This document shows positions 1-10,070 of a stretch of 64,000 nt of DNA, piece after piece. A program made the position numbers and the translations under genes. How positions within the stretch are numbered: position 1 is the first letter of the stretch; every line of letters begins with the position of its first letter. The notes below the pieces were generated by a model. It was given only the letters and a program-made list of their open reading frames with translations. It made no database searches and was not told the origin of the DNA. This DNA is from Aquamicrobium defluvii (lineage in GTDB: Bacteria; Pseudomonadota; Alphaproteobacteria; Rhizobiales; Rhizobiaceae): contig NZ_SNZF01000001.1 in assembly GCF_004363725.1 (NCBI RefSeq), positions 124,001 through 188,000 on the forward strand, written 5' to 3'.

Positions 1-1733
1 CGCTGACCGTCGTCATGCTGGTGGTGGTGAACACCGTCTCGGCGCTGGTTCACATCTACTCCATCGGCTACATGCACCACGATCCGCACCGGCCGCGCTT
101 CTTCGCCTATCTGTCGCTGTTCACCTTCGCCATGCTGATGCTGGTGACCTCCGACAATCTGGTGCAGATGTTCTTCGGCTGGGAAGGCGTCGGCCTGGCC
201 TCCTATCTGCTGATCGGCTTCTGGTACAAGAAGCCCTCGGCAAGCGCCGCGGCCATGAAGGCATTCATCGTCAACCGTGTCGGCGACTTCGGCTTCCTGC
301 TCGGTCTGTTCGGTGTGTTCGTGCTGTTCGGCTCGGTCAATTTCTCGACCATTTTCGCGGGCGCGGCCACCTATCTGCCGGCCGAGGGCGGCGCCGAGGC
401 GGGCTCCGTGCTGACGTTCCTCGGCTATTCGCTCGACAGGACGGCGGCGATCACCGTGGTGTGCCTGCTGCTGTTCATGGGCGCCATGGGCAAGTCGGCC
501 CAGGTGCCGCTGCACACCTGGCTGCCGGACGCCATGGAAGGCCCGACCCCGGTTTCGGCGCTGATCCACGCGGCGACCATGGTCACCGCCGGCGTGTTCA
601 TGCTGGCGCGCCTTTCGCCGCTGTTCGAACTGTCGCACAGCGCGCTTACCGTCGTCACCTTCATCGGCGCAACCACCGCCTTCTTCGCGGCGACGGTCGG
701 CCTCGTGCAGAACGACATCAAGCGCGTCATCGCCTACTCGACCTGCTCGCAGCTCGGCTACATGTTCGTGGCGCTGGGCGTGGGGGCCTACGGCGCGGCG
801 ATATTCCACCTGTTCACGCATGCCTTCTTCAAGGCCCTGCTGTTCCTGGGCTCCGGCTCGGTCATTCACGCCATGTCGGACGAGCAGGACATGCGCAAGA
901 TGGGCGGCATCCGCAAGCTGATCCCGACCACCTACTGGATGATGATCATCGGCACGGTCGCGCTGACCGGTCTGGGCATCCCGGCCACCGTCATCGGCAC
1001 GGCAGGCTTCTTCTCCAAGGACGCGATCATCGAAAGCGCCTTCGTCGGCCACAATGCGGTCGCGGGCTTCGCCTTCGCGCTGCTGGTGATCGCCGCCTGC
1101 TTCACCTCCTTCTATTCCTGGCGCCTCATCTTCATGACTTTCCACGGCAAGTCGCGCGCCAGCGAGGAGGTTCTGCACCACGTCCATGAATCGCCGCCGG
1201 TGATGCTGGTGCCGCTCTACATCCTCGCCGTCGGAGCGCTGTTTGCGGGCTTCGTGTTCCACGACCAGTTCATCGGCGATGCCTATGAGGCATTCTGGAA
1301 GACGGCGCTGTTCACCTCGGCCGACAACCATGTTCTCCACGACATGCACAATGTGCCGATGTGGGTGAAGATGTCGCCATTCGTGGCGATGGTCGTCGGC
1401 TTCCTGCTGTCCTACCAGTTCTATATCCGCTCGCCGGAGACGCCGAAGCGCCTCGCCGCGCAACATCGCGGCCTCTACCAGTTCCTGCTGAACAAGTGGT
1501 ACTTCGACGAGCTCTACGACTTCCTGTTCGTGCGTTCGGCCAAGGCGCTGGGCCGCTTCCTGTGGAAGACCGGCGACGGAAAGATCATTGACGGGCTTGG
1601 ACCGGACGGCGTTTCGGCGCGCGTCGTCGACGTCACCCAGCGTGTCGTCAGGCTCCAGTCCGGCTATCTCTACCACTACGCATTCGCAATGCTGATCGGC
1701 GTTGCCGCACTTGCCACCTGGATGATGCTATGA
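1..1733 (+). CDS. nuoL: NADH-quinone oxidoreductase subunit L (5' partial)
   Basis: Membrane subunit of respiratory complex I; the distal antiporter-like proton-pumping subunit in the inner membrane. The reading frame is open to the left edge, so the start lies outside the window; about 577 residues are visible against a usual 640-670, so roughly 80 N-terminal residues are missing. Visible hallmarks are the Proton_antipo_M core ([16 protein letters not shown], the lysine/histidine-bearing helices around [20 protein letters not shown] and [17 protein letters not shown]) and a C-terminal long-helix region ending in a transmembrane segment. The stop overlaps the nuoM start by 4 bp (ATGA), consistent with translational coupling in a nuoLMN operon tail. 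Confidence 0.97.
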   Translation, partial: LTVVMLVVVNTVSALVHIYSIGYMHHDPHRPRFFAYLSLFTFAMLMLVTSDNLVQMFFGWEGVGLASYLLIGFWYKKPSASAAAMKAFIVNRVGDFGFLLGLFGVFVLFGSVNFSTIFAGAATYLPAEGGAEAGSVLTFLGYSLDRTAAITVVCLLLFMGAMGKSAQVPLHTWLPDAMEGPTPVSALIHAATMVTAGVFMLARLSPLFELSHSALTVVTFIGATTAFFAATVGLVQNDIKRVIAYSTCSQLGYMFVALGVGAYGAAIFHLFTHAFFKALLFLGSGSVIHAMSDEQDMRKMGGIRKLIPTTYWMMIIGTVALTGLGIPATVIGTAGFFSKDAIIESAFVGHNAVAGFAFALLVIAACFTSFYSWRLIFMTFHGKSRASEEVLHHVHESPPVMLVPLYILAVGALFAGFVFHDQFIGDAYEAFWKTALFTSADNHVLHDMHNVPMWVKMSPFVAMVVGFLLSYQFYIRSPETPKRLAAQHRGLYQFLLNKWYFDELYDFLFVRSAKALGRFLWKTGDGKIIDGLGPDGVSARVVDVTQRVVRLQSGYLYHYAFAMLIGVAALATWMML

Positions 1734-3235
1734 CCGACTGGCCCATTCTTTCTACGGTCACGTTCCTGCCGCTGGCCGGCGCACTTCTGGTGCTGCTGGT
1801 CAACGACGAAAGCGAGAATGGTCTCCGCAACATCCGCTCGATCACGCTGCTGACGACGGTCTTCACCTTCGTGGTGTCGCTGTTCGTCTGGATCGGCTTC
1901 GACAATTCGCAATCCGGCTTCCAGATGGTGGAGAAGGCGGAATGGCTGGATAGCGGCATCTCCTATCAGATGGGTGTCGACGGCATTTCCATGCTGTTCG
2001 TCATTCTTACCACCTTCCTGATGCCGCTTTGCATCCTCGCTTCGTGGGAGGCGGTGCAGAAGCGCGTCAAGGCGTACATGATCGCCTTCCTGCTGCTCGA
2101 AACGCTGATGATCGGCGTGTTCTGCGCGCTGGATTTGGTGCTGTTCTACGTCTTCTTCGAGGCTGGCCTGATCCCGATGTTCATCATCATCGGCGTGTGG
2201 GGCGGCAAGCGGCGCGTCTACGCATCGTTCAAGTTCTTCCTCTACACGCTGCTGGGCTCGGTGCTGATGCTGCTGGCCATCATGGCGATGTACTGGAATG
2301 CAGGCACGACCGACATTCCGACGCTGCTCGCCCACGACTTCCCGGCCAGCATGCAGACATGGCTGTGGCTCGCCTTCTTCGCCTCCTTCGCGGTGAAGAT
2401 GCCGATGTGGCCCGTTCACACCTGGCTGCCGGACGCGCATGTGGAGGCGCCGACGGCGGGTTCGGTCATCCTGGCCGGCATCCTCCTGAAAATGGGCGGC
2501 TACGGTTTCCTGCGCTTCTCGCTGCCGATGTTCCCGCTCGCCTCGGATATGTTCCAGCCGTTCGTGTTCACCCTGTCGGTGATCGCCATCGTGTACACCT
2601 CTCTGGTGGCACTGATGCAGGAGGACATGAAGAAGCTGATCGCCTATTCTTCTGTCGCCCACATGGGCTATGTGACCATGGGCATCTTCGCCATGAACAC
2701 CGAAGGCATCGACGGCGCCATCTTCCAGATGCTGTCGCACGGTCTGGTGTCTTCCGCGCTGTTCCTGTGCGTTGGCGTCATTTATGACCGCATGCACACC
2801 CGCGAGATCGACGCCTATGGCGGCCTCGTCAACAACATGCCGAAATATGCGGTGGTGTTCCTGATTTTCACCATGGCCAATGTCGGCCTGCCGGGCACCA
2901 GCGGTTTCGTCGGCGAATTCCTGACGCTGCTCGGCGTGTTCCGGGTCAACACCTGGGTGGCCCTGTTCGCCGCCACCGGCGTGATCCTGTCGGCCGGCTA
3001 TGCGCTTTGGCTCTATCGCCGCGTGGTGTTCGGCGCGCTGACCAAGGACAGCCTCAAGGGGCTGCTCGACCTCTCCACCCGCGAGAAGGTCGTGATCTAT
3101 CCGCTGGTGGTGCTGACGATCTTCTATGGCGTCTATCCCGCCCCGGTGCTGGACGTCACCGCCGAGTCGGTGAAGGCGCTGGTGGAAAACGTCAACGCAT
3201 CGATCAATGCCGCGCAGACCGCGGCCGTAAACTGA
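1730..3235 (+). CDS. nuoM: NADH-quinone oxidoreductase subunit M
   Basis: Second antiporter-like, proton-translocating membrane subunit of complex I. The 501-residue length is normal for NuoM. Sequence shows many transmembrane helices, the conserved charged glutamate helix ([20 protein letters not shown]), the [22 protein letters not shown] loop and the SSVAHMGYV helix typical of the family. It starts with the ATGA overlap with nuoL and is followed after 18 bp by nuoN, so the three genes are one transcription unit. The upstream nuo genes must lie left of the window. Confidence 0.98.
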   Translation: MTDWPILSTVTFLPLAGALLVLLVNDESENGLRNIRSITLLTTVFTFVVSLFVWIGFDNSQSGFQMVEKAEWLDSGISYQMGVDGISMLFVILTTFLMPLCILASWEAVQKRVKAYMIAFLLLETLMIGVFCALDLVLFYVFFEAGLIPMFIIIGVWGGKRRVYASFKFFLYTLLGSVLMLLAIMAMYWNAGTTDIPTLLAHDFPASMQTWLWLAFFASFAVKMPMWPVHTWLPDAHVEAPTAGSVILAGILLKMGGYGFLRFSLPMFPLASDMFQPFVFTLSVIAIVYTSLVALMQEDMKKLIAYSSVAHMGYVTMGIFAMNTEGIDGAIFQMLSHGLVSSALFLCVGVIYDRMHTREIDAYGGLVNNMPKYAVVFLIFTMANVGLPGTSGFVGEFLTLLGVFRVNTWVALFAATGVILSAGYALWLYRRVVFGALTKDSLKGLLDLSTREKVVIYPLVVLTIFYGVYPAPVLDVTAESVKALVENVNASINAAQTAAVN

Positions 3236-3253
3236 CCGGAGACCGAGGTAACA

Positions 3254-4690
3254 ATGACGCCGGAACTCTCCACCAGTCTCGCGCTCGTCACGCCCGAGCT
3301 CATCATCGTCGCAGGCGCCATCGTGCTTCTGATGATCGGTGTGTTCTCAAGCGGCCGGCCGGGCGCATTGGTCACGACGCTTGCCGTGCTGGTCATGGCG
3401 GTTGCCGGCCTGTGGCTGGCATTCTTCACCGGTGAGGGCAGGGCGTTCGGCAATTCCTTCGTGGTCGATCCGTTCGCGCGCTTCATGAAGCTGCTGACGC
3501 TCGGCGGCTCGGCCGTGGCGCTGGTCATGTCGATCGGCTACAGCCGCGCGCACCGCTTCGACACCTTCGAATATCCCGTTCTGGTCATGCTTTCGACCGT
3601 CGGCATGCTGCTGATGGCCTCGGCCAACGACATGATCGCGCTTTATCTGAGCTTCGAGTTGCAGTCGCTGGCGCTCTACATCGTCGCGGCCATCAACCGC
3701 GACTCGCTGCGCTCCAGCGAGGCCGGCCTCAAATATTTCGTGCTCGGCGCGCTCGGCACGGGCATGATGCTCTACGGCATCTCGCTGGTCTACGGCTATA
3801 CCGGCTCGGTCGACTTCGAGGTCATTGCATCCGTGATTTCGGGACAGGGACGCCAGATCGGCGTGCTGTTCGGCATCGTGTTCATCCTGTCCGGCCTCGT
3901 TTTCAAGATTTCCGCAGCGCCGTTCCACATGTGGACGCCGGACGTCTACGAGGGCGCGCCGACGCCGGTGACGGCGTTCTTCGCGGTGGCTCCGAAGGTC
4001 GCGACCATGGCGCTCATCCTGCGCATGGTGATGGAGACGTTCCAGCCGGCTGCTTCGGACTGGCAGCAGATCATCGTGTTCGTGTCCATCGCCTCGATGG
4101 CGCTCGGTTCCTTCGCGGCCATCGGCCAGCGCAACATCAAGCGCCTGATGGCCTATTCGTCCATCGGCCATATGGGCTTCGCGCTGGTCGGCCTTGCGGC
4201 CAACAGCGAGGCGGGCGTGCGCGGCGTGCTCATCTACATGATGATCTATGTCGCCATGACGCTGGGCGTCTTCGCCTTCATCCTGTCGATGCGCCGCAAC
4301 GACGAGAATGTGGAGGAGATCGGCGATCTGGCCGGCCTTTCCCAAACCAATCCGGTCATGGCCACCATCATGACGCTGATGCTGTTTTCGCTGGCGGGCA
4401 TCCCCTGGCTGGCGGGGTTCTGGGCCAAGTGGTACGTTTTCCTCGCGGCCATCGACGCGGGCCTCTACGCTCTTTCCATTATCGGCGTTCTGACTTCGGT
4501 GGTGGCGGCGTTCTATTATCTGCGCATCATCAAGATCATGTGGTTCGATGAACCGGCCGGCGGATTCCAGCCGATGTCGGCCGAACTGCGCGTCATCCTC
4601 GGCCTGTCCGGCGCCTTCGTCACCTTCTATGTGCTGTTCGGCGCTCCGATCGGCGCGATGGCGCAGGCAGCGGCCAAGACGTTCTTCTGA
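3254..4690 (+). CDS. nuoN: NADH-quinone oxidoreductase subunit N
   Basis: Third antiporter-like membrane subunit of complex I, normally the last gene of the nuo operon. The 478-residue product has about 14 predicted membrane helices, the [17 protein letters not shown] glutamate helix, the [22 protein letters not shown] motif and the YSSIGHMGF helix. An RBS-like GACCGAGG precedes the ATG. Its TGA shares one base with the following birA start, so the biotin ligase is probably co-transcribed with the nuo genes, an arrangement common in Rhizobiales. Confidence 0.98.
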   Translation: MTPELSTSLALVTPELIIVAGAIVLLMIGVFSSGRPGALVTTLAVLVMAVAGLWLAFFTGEGRAFGNSFVVDPFARFMKLLTLGGSAVALVMSIGYSRAHRFDTFEYPVLVMLSTVGMLLMASANDMIALYLSFELQSLALYIVAAINRDSLRSSEAGLKYFVLGALGTGMMLYGISLVYGYTGSVDFEVIASVISGQGRQIGVLFGIVFILSGLVFKISAAPFHMWTPDVYEGAPTPVTAFFAVAPKVATMALILRMVMETFQPAASDWQQIIVFVSIASMALGSFAAIGQRNIKRLMAYSSIGHMGFALVGLAANSEAGVRGVLIYMMIYVAMTLGVFAFILSMRRNDENVEEIGDLAGLSQTNPVMATIMTLMLFSLAGIPWLAGFWAKWYVFLAAIDAGLYALSIIGVLTSVVAAFYYLRIIKIMWFDEPAGGFQPMSAELRVILGLSGAFVTFYVLFGAPIGAMAQAAAKTFF

Positions 4691-5526
4691 TGGCGTTTAC
4701 GCTGGCGCCGACTGCGGCATCCGATGGCTATCGCCTCGAGGCGCTGGACACGGTCGGCTCCACCAATGCGCAGGCGCTCGATCATGCCCGCGCCGGAGAT
4801 TCCGGCAAGCTGTGGGTCGTGTCGAAGAACCAGCAGAGCGGGCGCGGACGGCGCGGCCGTGCCTGGCAGTCGCCGCCGGGCAATCTTGCCGCGACCCTGC
4901 TCGTGGTCGCCGATTATGAGCTGAAGCTCGCCTCGACGCTTGGCTTCGTGGCCGGACTGGCGCTGGCCGATGCGCTGGATGCCGTTGCGCCGAAGGGCAG
5001 CATTTCCGTGGGCGTCGATGGTGGCGGCAATTTCGGCAAGGGCGGCAGCAACCGGTTCGAGCTGAAATGGCCGAACGACGTGCTGGCCTCCGGCGCCAAG
5101 CTTGCCGGCATCCTGCTGGAATCCACCATGCTGGACGAAGGCCGGTTCGCGGTGGCGGTCGGCATTGGCGTCAATGTGGTCGCCCATCCCGATGACCTGC
5201 CATATCCGGCGACATCGCTGAAAAAGCTCGGCGCAACCTGCGACGCCGAAACGCTGTTTCTGGCGCTGTCCGATGCATGGGCGGTCAATGCGCGGCTGTG
5301 GGGCGAGGGGCGAGGTCTTGCCGCCATTCGCAACCGCTGGCTGGAGCGCGCCGCCGGCATCGGCAGCGAGGTTGCCGTGCACATCGACAACCGCGTGGTG
5401 CGCGGTATTTTCGAGACCATCGACGAGGACTGTCGTTTTGTCATCCGGGACCATGACGGGGGGACGGTGACGATTGCGGCGGGCGATGTGCATTTCGGCG
5501 CGGTCGCCAGCGCAGGCGCGATCTGA
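4690..5526 (+). CDS. birA: Biotin--[acetyl-CoA-carboxylase] ligase
   Basis: Attaches biotin to carrier-protein lysines through biotinyl-AMP. The 278-residue protein has the BPL/LplA catalytic fold: substrate-entry motif STNAQA near residue 24, the biotinyl-AMP loop GRGRRGR (residues 51-57) and KWPND (126-130) with the catalytic lysine region, followed by LAGILLE and a C-terminal SH3-like domain. There is no N-terminal helix-turn-helix, so it is a class I, non-repressor ligase. The start codon overlaps the nuoN stop by one base. In this lineage birA commonly sits between nuoN and rnj. Confidence 0.95.
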   Translation: MAFTLAPTAASDGYRLEALDTVGSTNAQALDHARAGDSGKLWVVSKNQQSGRGRRGRAWQSPPGNLAATLLVVADYELKLASTLGFVAGLALADALDAVAPKGSISVGVDGGGNFGKGGSNRFELKWPNDVLASGAKLAGILLESTMLDEGRFAVAVGIGVNVVAHPDDLPYPATSLKKLGATCDAETLFLALSDAWAVNARLWGEGRGLAAIRNRWLERAAGIGSEVAVHIDNRVVRGIFETIDEDCRFVIRDHDGGTVTIAAGDVHFGAVASAGAI

Positions 5527-5591
5527 CAATTCCGTGGAAACAGCAACCGGTTCTCTTGTCTGCGATTGCGTCAGGCGCGGAGATATCTAGA

Positions 5592-5608
5592 GCGGAAATG
5601 AGTTCCGC
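5592..5608 (+). promoter_or_regulatory. Short hairpin in the rnj 5' leader
   Basis: GCGGAA (5592-5597) and TTCCGC (5603-5608) form a 6-bp hairpin with a 5-base loop, ending 8 bases before the GGAG ribosome-binding site of rnj. RNases often control their own mRNA through leader structures, but this function here is only a suggestion. Confidence 0.3.
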
Positions 5609-5625
5609 ATGATTTGGAGACGAGT

Positions 5626-7296
5626 ATGGCTGTGAAGGAAAATGCCGAGCTGGTGTTCGCGCCCCTGGGAGGCGTTGGCGAGATTGGCATGAACTTCGCC
5701 CTCTACGGCTACGGTCCCGCCAACGCCCGCGAGTGGCTGATCGTCGATGTCGGCGTGACCTTTCCGGACGCCGCACATCCCGGCGTCGACCTCATCCTGC
5801 CGGATACGCGTTTCATCGAGGACAAGCTCGACAGGCTGCGCGGCATCGTCATCACCCATGCGCATGAGGACCACTACGGTGCGCTGCACGACATCTGGCC
5901 GCGCCTGAAGGCCCCGGTGTGGATGACGCCTTTCGCCGCCGGCCTGCTCGAAGCCAAGCGGCAGTCCGAGCAGGGCGCGCCGAAAATCCCGGTGACCATC
6001 TATCGCGCCGGCGAGAAGTTTACGGTCGGGCCCTTCGAGATCGAGGCCATTCCGGTGGCGCATTCCATTCCCGAGCCGATGTCGCTGGCCATCACCACAC
6101 CGGCCGGAACGGTGATCCACACCGGCGACTGGAAGATAGACCCCGCCCCGACGCTCGGCCCCAAGACGGACGAGGCGCGCTTTCGCGCTTATGGCGACAA
6201 GGGCGTTCTGGCGCTGATCTGCGATTCCACCAATGCGCTGAGGGAAGGGGATTCGCCCTCGGAGGAGGAAGTGGGCGCCAGTCTCAAGACCCTCATCGAG
6301 CAGGAGAAGGGGCGCGTCGCCATCACGACTTTCTCCTCCAATGTCGGTCGTATCATCTCGATTGCCCGCGCTGCGCGGGATGCCGGACGCAAATGCCTGG
6401 TGCTCGGCCGCTCTCTGAAGCGGGTCATCGAGGTGGCAGACGAACTCGGCTATCTGGACGGCCTGCCGGAATTCGTGGCGGAAGAAGACTACAACTTCAT
6501 CGACAGACGCGAACTGGTCATCATCTGCACCGGCAGCCAGGGCGAACCGCTGGCGGCGCTCGCCAAGCTGTCGCGCGACGAGATGAAGACGGTCGCGCTC
6601 AATGCGGGCGATACCGTGATCTTCTCCTCGCGCACCATTCCCGGCAACGAAAAGGCCATTCTGGAGATCAAGAACCGCCTGATCGATCTCGGCATCAGGA
6701 TCATCGAGGACGGCGATGCGCTCGTGCATGTCTCCGGCCACCCGCGCCGCAGCGAACTGAAGCGCATGTATGAATGGGTGCGCCCGCAGATCGGCGTGCC
6801 CGTGCATGGCGAAGCCGCGCATCTGGTCGCTCAGGGTTCCCTGATGGCCATGGCCGGCATCGGCCAGGTGGCGCAGGTGCGCGACGGCGACATGCTGCGC
6901 CTGTGGCCGGGAGCGGCCACGATCATCGATCAGGTGCCGTTCGGCCGCCTCTACAAGGATGGCAAGCTTGTCGGCACCGACGAGACGATGGGTATCCGTG
7001 ACCGCCGCAAGCTTTCCTATGCGGGGCATGTCGTGGTCAATGTCGTGCTGGACGATCGCTACGAGCTTTCCGGTGACCCCGATCTCGTCGCGGTCGGCGT
7101 TGCGCAGGTCGATGCAGGCGGCGAGCCGCTGGAAGATCTGATGATCGATGCGGCAATAGGCGCGGTGGACTCCATCCCGCGACAGCGTCGAAAAGACCTC
7201 GATCTGGTACAGGAATCCGTGCGCCGTGCGGTGCGCGCCGCCGCCAATCAGGCGTGGGGCAAGAAGCCGCTGGTGACAGTGTTCGTGACCCGCTAG
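5626..7296 (+). CDS. rnj: Ribonuclease J
   Basis: 5'-to-3' exoribonuclease/endoribonuclease of the metallo-beta-lactamase/beta-CASP superfamily, acting in rRNA and mRNA processing. At 556 residues it is a normal RNase J. The zinc motif HAHEDH occupies residues 78-83 (THAHEDHYGAL), followed by the HTGDWKID and CDSTNA motifs and the beta-CASP region. A TTG 12 bases upstream would extend the frame, but the ATG at 5626 follows GGAG at a good distance and gives the usual N-terminus (ELVFAPLGGVGEIGMN), so it is preferred. The next gene, mce, follows after 29 bp. Confidence 0.96.
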   Translation: MAVKENAELVFAPLGGVGEIGMNFALYGYGPANAREWLIVDVGVTFPDAAHPGVDLILPDTRFIEDKLDRLRGIVITHAHEDHYGALHDIWPRLKAPVWMTPFAAGLLEAKRQSEQGAPKIPVTIYRAGEKFTVGPFEIEAIPVAHSIPEPMSLAITTPAGTVIHTGDWKIDPAPTLGPKTDEARFRAYGDKGVLALICDSTNALREGDSPSEEEVGASLKTLIEQEKGRVAITTFSSNVGRIISIARAARDAGRKCLVLGRSLKRVIEVADELGYLDGLPEFVAEEDYNFIDRRELVIICTGSQGEPLAALAKLSRDEMKTVALNAGDTVIFSSRTIPGNEKAILEIKNRLIDLGIRIIEDGDALVHVSGHPRRSELKRMYEWVRPQIGVPVHGEAAHLVAQGSLMAMAGIGQVAQVRDGDMLRLWPGAATIIDQVPFGRLYKDGKLVGTDETMGIRDRRKLSYAGHVVVNVVLDDRYELSGDPDLVAVGVAQVDAGGEPLEDLMIDAAIGAVDSIPRQRRKDLDLVQESVRRAVRAAANQAWGKKPLVTVFVTR

Positions 7297-7325
7297 CGGC
7301 GGGCTTTCATTCGGGGAGTGAGGCA

Positions 7326-7733
7326 ATGAAGCTCGGACGTCTCAATCACGTTGCTATTGCCGTGCCGGACCTTGAAAAGGCAACCGCCATCTATCGCGAT
7401 ACGCTGGGGGGCTCAGTCACCGAGCCTCAGGCATTGCCCGAGCATGGAGTGACGGTGGTGTTCGTCGATCTCGGCAACACCAAGGTCGAGCTTCTGGAGC
7501 CCCTGGGCGAGGGTTCGCCCATAGGCGCCTTCCTTGAAAAGAACCCGTCCGGCGGCATGCATCATGTCTGCTACGAAGTGGACGACATCATTGTAGCGCG
7601 TGACCGGCTGAAGGCCGGCGGCGCGCGCGTTCTGGGCGACGGCGAACCGAAGACGGGTGCCCACGGCAAGCCCGTGCTGTTCCTGCATCCCAAGGATTTC
7701 TGCGGAACGCTGGTCGAACTGGAACAGGCATGA
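7326..7733 (+). CDS. mce: Methylmalonyl-CoA epimerase
   Basis: Small VOC-superfamily metalloenzyme that interconverts (2R)- and (2S)-methylmalonyl-CoA, linking propionyl-CoA oxidation to B12-dependent methylmalonyl-CoA mutase. The 135-residue product begins LNHVAIAVPDLEKA, and shows the family metal ligands in NHVAIAV, GGMHHVCYEVDD and the late glutamate of TLVELEQ. The ATG at 7326 follows a GGGAGTGAGG ribosome-binding site; longer frames begin inside rnj. The stop overlaps the next start by 4 bp (ATGA). Its product pathway depends on cobalamin, which this window also makes. Confidence 0.95.
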   Translation: MKLGRLNHVAIAVPDLEKATAIYRDTLGGSVTEPQALPEHGVTVVFVDLGNTKVELLEPLGEGSPIGAFLEKNPSGGMHHVCYEVDDIIVARDRLKAGGARVLGDGEPKTGAHGKPVLFLHPKDFCGTLVELEQA

Positions 7734-7999
7734 GCTGGGTTTCACTCGTCGCCATCTATTTCGTGATGTGGTGGCTGGTTCTGTTCGCCATCCTGCCCTT
7801 CGGCGTGAAAACGCAGGACGACGACGACAATGTCACGCTGGGCACCGTTTCCAGCGCACCGCGCGGGCCGCATATGCTGCGCGCCGTCATCTGGACGACA
7901 ATCGTCACCACGATCATCATGGGCATCTATGGCTGGCTGACACTGGGGCTCGGCTACAGCTTCGACGATATCCCGCGCATGGTTCCGGGTTCGGACTGA
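7730..7999 (+). CDS. DUF1467 family small membrane protein
   Basis: An 89-residue protein with two predicted membrane helices (about residues 5-25 and 52-78) separated by an acidic loop (QDDDDN). The sequence pattern WWLVLFAILPFGV plus a proline-rich tail matches the alphaproteobacterial DUF1467 family (PF07330), whose function is unknown. It is translationally coupled to mce by an ATGA overlap and normally sits between mce and proS in Rhizobiales. No catalytic residues are apparent. Confidence 0.85.
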   Translation: MSWVSLVAIYFVMWWLVLFAILPFGVKTQDDDDNVTLGTVSSAPRGPHMLRAVIWTTIVTTIIMGIYGWLTLGLGYSFDDIPRMVPGSD

Positions 8000-8088
8000 A
8001 CGAAATTCCCGTGCCGGGTTGCCGAATGGCTGCTTGCGGCCCCTGCCGGCCAGCATAATGCTGATTGCGGACAGGGATTTCCTGTTTG

Positions 8089-8189
8089 AAGCGTGTCGCG
8101 ATCTTTCAGATTCGCTCCATACGCTTCAGGTTCCTGTTTCTACGCATGTTCGTTGTCCCGAAACCGGCTCCCACTTTCGGGTGACATGC
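8089..8189. repeat. Dispersed double-hairpin repeat, copy R1
   Basis: About 100 bp made of two hairpins: a left arm that begins AAGCGTGTCGCGATC and ends ACGCTT, and a right arm with GCATG...CCCGAAACCGG...TTTCGGG...ACATGC. Close copies occur at 25538-25640 and 37023-37125, and inverted at 52517-52620. It lies 3' of DUF1467 and 3' of the probable minus-strand sRNA, so between converging transcripts. Confidence 0.85.
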
Positions 8190-8325
8190 GTGAGAAGAAC
8201 CTGAAAGCCACCGCATGTCCGGAAACCGGAAGCTGTAGCTGGAACAATGGGTCCGGCTGCGACGTTGCCATGAAGATCTAACTCTCAATGGAACGGGCAA
8301 GGGCTGCGATGGCTGAAATCTGCAC

Positions 8326-8354
8326 AAAAAAAATGCAAGGCTGGAGGCCTTGCA
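8326..8354 (-). terminator. Rho-independent terminator, minus strand
   Basis: The arms TGCAAGGC (8334-8341) and GCCTTGCA (8347-8354) form a perfect 8-bp stem with a 5-base loop. Eight A's (8326-8333) sit on its left, so on the minus strand the hairpin is followed by eight T's. No convincing protein-coding gene feeds it, which suggests an RNA gene. Confidence 0.8.
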
Positions 8355-8480
8355 AATTGAACGCGTCCGATCCGTTTCCGTATTCCGGCGGCAGCGAGTA
8401 ACCGCGCCTAGATCGCATCCTCCCAAGACTTTGACCGCGTAGGAGAACAGATTTTCCCTCTGCTCTCTCGATTATGCGTG
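8326..8480 (-). ncRNA. Candidate small RNA upstream of proS
   Basis: A minus-strand transcript of about 150 nt is inferred from the strong terminator at 8326-8354 and a promoter-like sequence near 8475-8515 (GTGACT, 18 bases, TAGTGT when read on the minus strand). The only open frame across it reads through the terminator and has no protein-like character. I could not assign it to a known family (6S, SRP and alpha-r sRNAs were considered from memory). The exact 5' end is uncertain. Confidence 0.45.
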
Positions 8481-8741
8481 GCACACTAGACCAATAAAGC
8501 CGGCAAAGTCACTATAAATTTTGCCCCGAAGTGAACTTAAATGTGCTGCAATGCACAATAACGTGGCACGGCCTGCCTATGCGATGAACAAGCCGGACCG
8601 GCATGACTTTCAGCAAAGAAACGCGACGAAACGTCGAATGTCGCTGCGGGTTTCCAATCTGCCATGAAATGGCTATGAAGCCGGAACAAACAGGCCTCGG
8701 TACGCCGATTCAGGTCGTGCCCTTTTCTCACGGATCAGCAT

Positions 8742-10070
8742 ATGCGTTTGTCGCGCTATTTTTTGCCCATTCTCAAGGAAAACCCGCGCGAGGCCGAAAT
8801 CGTCTCGCACCGGCTTATGCTGCGCGCCGGCATGATCCGCCAGCAGGGCGCGGGAAGCTTCTCGTGGCTGCCGCTGGGCAAGCGCGTTCTCGACAAGGTG
8901 TGCCGGATCATCCGTGAGGAGCAGGATCGCTCCGGGGCGCTGGAGATTATGATGCCGACCATCCAGTCGGCCGATCTGTGGCGCGAGAGCGGGCGCTACG
9001 ACGCCTATGGCAAGGAGATGCTGCGCATCAAGGACCGCCATGAGCGCGACATGCTTTACGGGCCGACGAATGAAGAGATGGTGACGGATATTTTCCGCGC
9101 CTATGTGAAATCCTACAAGGACCTTCCACTCAACCTCTACCATATCCAGTGGAAGTTCCGCGACGAGGTGCGCCCGCGTTTCGGCGTCATGCGTTCGCGC
9201 GAGTTCCTGATGAAGGACGCCTATTCCTTCGACCTCGACTATGAGGGGGCGAAGGAAGCCTATCATCGCATGTTCGTGGCTTACCTGCGCACCTTCACGC
9301 GCATGGGCCTGCAGGCCATTCCGATGCGCGCCGACACCGGCCCGATCGGTGGCGACCTGAGCCACGAGTTCATCATTCTGGCGGAAACCGGCGAGAGCCA
9401 GGTCTATTGCCATCGCGACTATCTCGGCTTCGAGGTGCCGGGCGAGGATGTCGATTTCGGCAATGCCGCGGAGATCGCCGGCATCGTCGGGAAGTGGACG
9501 ACGCCCTATGCGGCGACCGACGAAATGCATGACGAGGCCGCATGGAGCGCCATTGCCGGGGACGACAAGGTTTCGGCGCGCGGCATCGAGGTCGGCCACA
9601 TCTTCCACTTCGGCGAGAAATATTCGAAGCCGATGAATGCCAGTGTCACCGGACCGGACGGCAAGGAGCATTTCGTCTCCATGGGGTCCTATGGCATCGG
9701 CCCCTCGCGGCTGATCGCTGCCATCATCGAAGCGAGCCATGACGAGAACGGCATCGTGTGGCCGGAATCCATTTCGCCGTTCGATGTCGCGCTCATCAAT
9801 ATGAAGTCCGGTGACACCGAATGCGACCGCGTTTGCAACGAGCTTGAGGCAGCCCTGTCCGCCGCGGGCAAGGATGTGCTCTACGACGACACCGACCAGC
9901 GGCCGGGCGCCAAATTCGCCACCGCCGACCTGATCGGACTGCCATGGCAGCTTATCGTCAGTCCGCGCGGCGTGGCGGCTGGCGAGGTCGAGCTGAAGAA
10001 CCGCAAGACCGGCGAACGCGAGAACCTGTCCATAGCGGCGGCGATCGCGCGACTTGGTGGCATTGCATGA
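8742..10070 (+). CDS. proS: Prolyl-tRNA synthetase (short alphaproteobacterial type)
   Basis: Charges tRNA-Pro with proline. The 442-residue protein is the compact form found in alphaproteobacteria: it lacks the large editing insertion of the 570-residue E. coli type. Class II signatures are visible: motif 1 in [23 protein letters not shown], motif 2 in [25 protein letters not shown], and motif 3 in [15 protein letters not shown]; the C-terminal anticodon-binding domain starts near residue 345. The ATG at 8742 is the first good start. The stop overlaps the lolC start by 4 bp (ATGA). Confidence 0.96.
   Translation: MRLSRYFLPILKENPREAEIVSHRLMLRAGMIRQQGAGSFSWLPLGKRVLDKVCRIIREEQDRSGALEIMMPTIQSADLWRESGRYDAYGKEMLRIKDRHERDMLYGPTNEEMVTDIFRAYVKSYKDLPLNLYHIQWKFRDEVRPRFGVMRSREFLMKDAYSFDLDYEGAKEAYHRMFVAYLRTFTRMGLQAIPMRADTGPIGGDLSHEFIILAETGESQVYCHRDYLGFEVPGEDVDFGNAAEIAGIVGKWTTPYAATDEMHDEAAWSAIAGDDKVSARGIEVGHIFHFGEKYSKPMNASVTGPDGKEHFVSMGSYGIGPSRLIAAIIEASHDENGIVWPESISPFDVALINMKSGDTECDRVCNELEAALSAAGKDVLYDDTDQRPGAKFATADLIGLPWQLIVSPRGVAAGEVELKNRKTGERENLSIAAAIARLGGIA

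Larger units (their letters stand above)
8000..8741. other. Long intergenic region before proS
   Basis: 742 bases without a convincing protein gene. It holds repeat R1, the candidate sRNA with its terminator, and from about 8500 to 8741 an AT-richer stretch that should contain the proS promoter. I see no riboswitch or T-box there. Confidence 0.7.

Noticed and set aside
5587-7326. A 579-residue open frame opposite RNase J.
   Set aside because: Shadow frame. Composition is arginine/histidine-rich and motif-free, and the RNase J frame is full length with all catalytic motifs.
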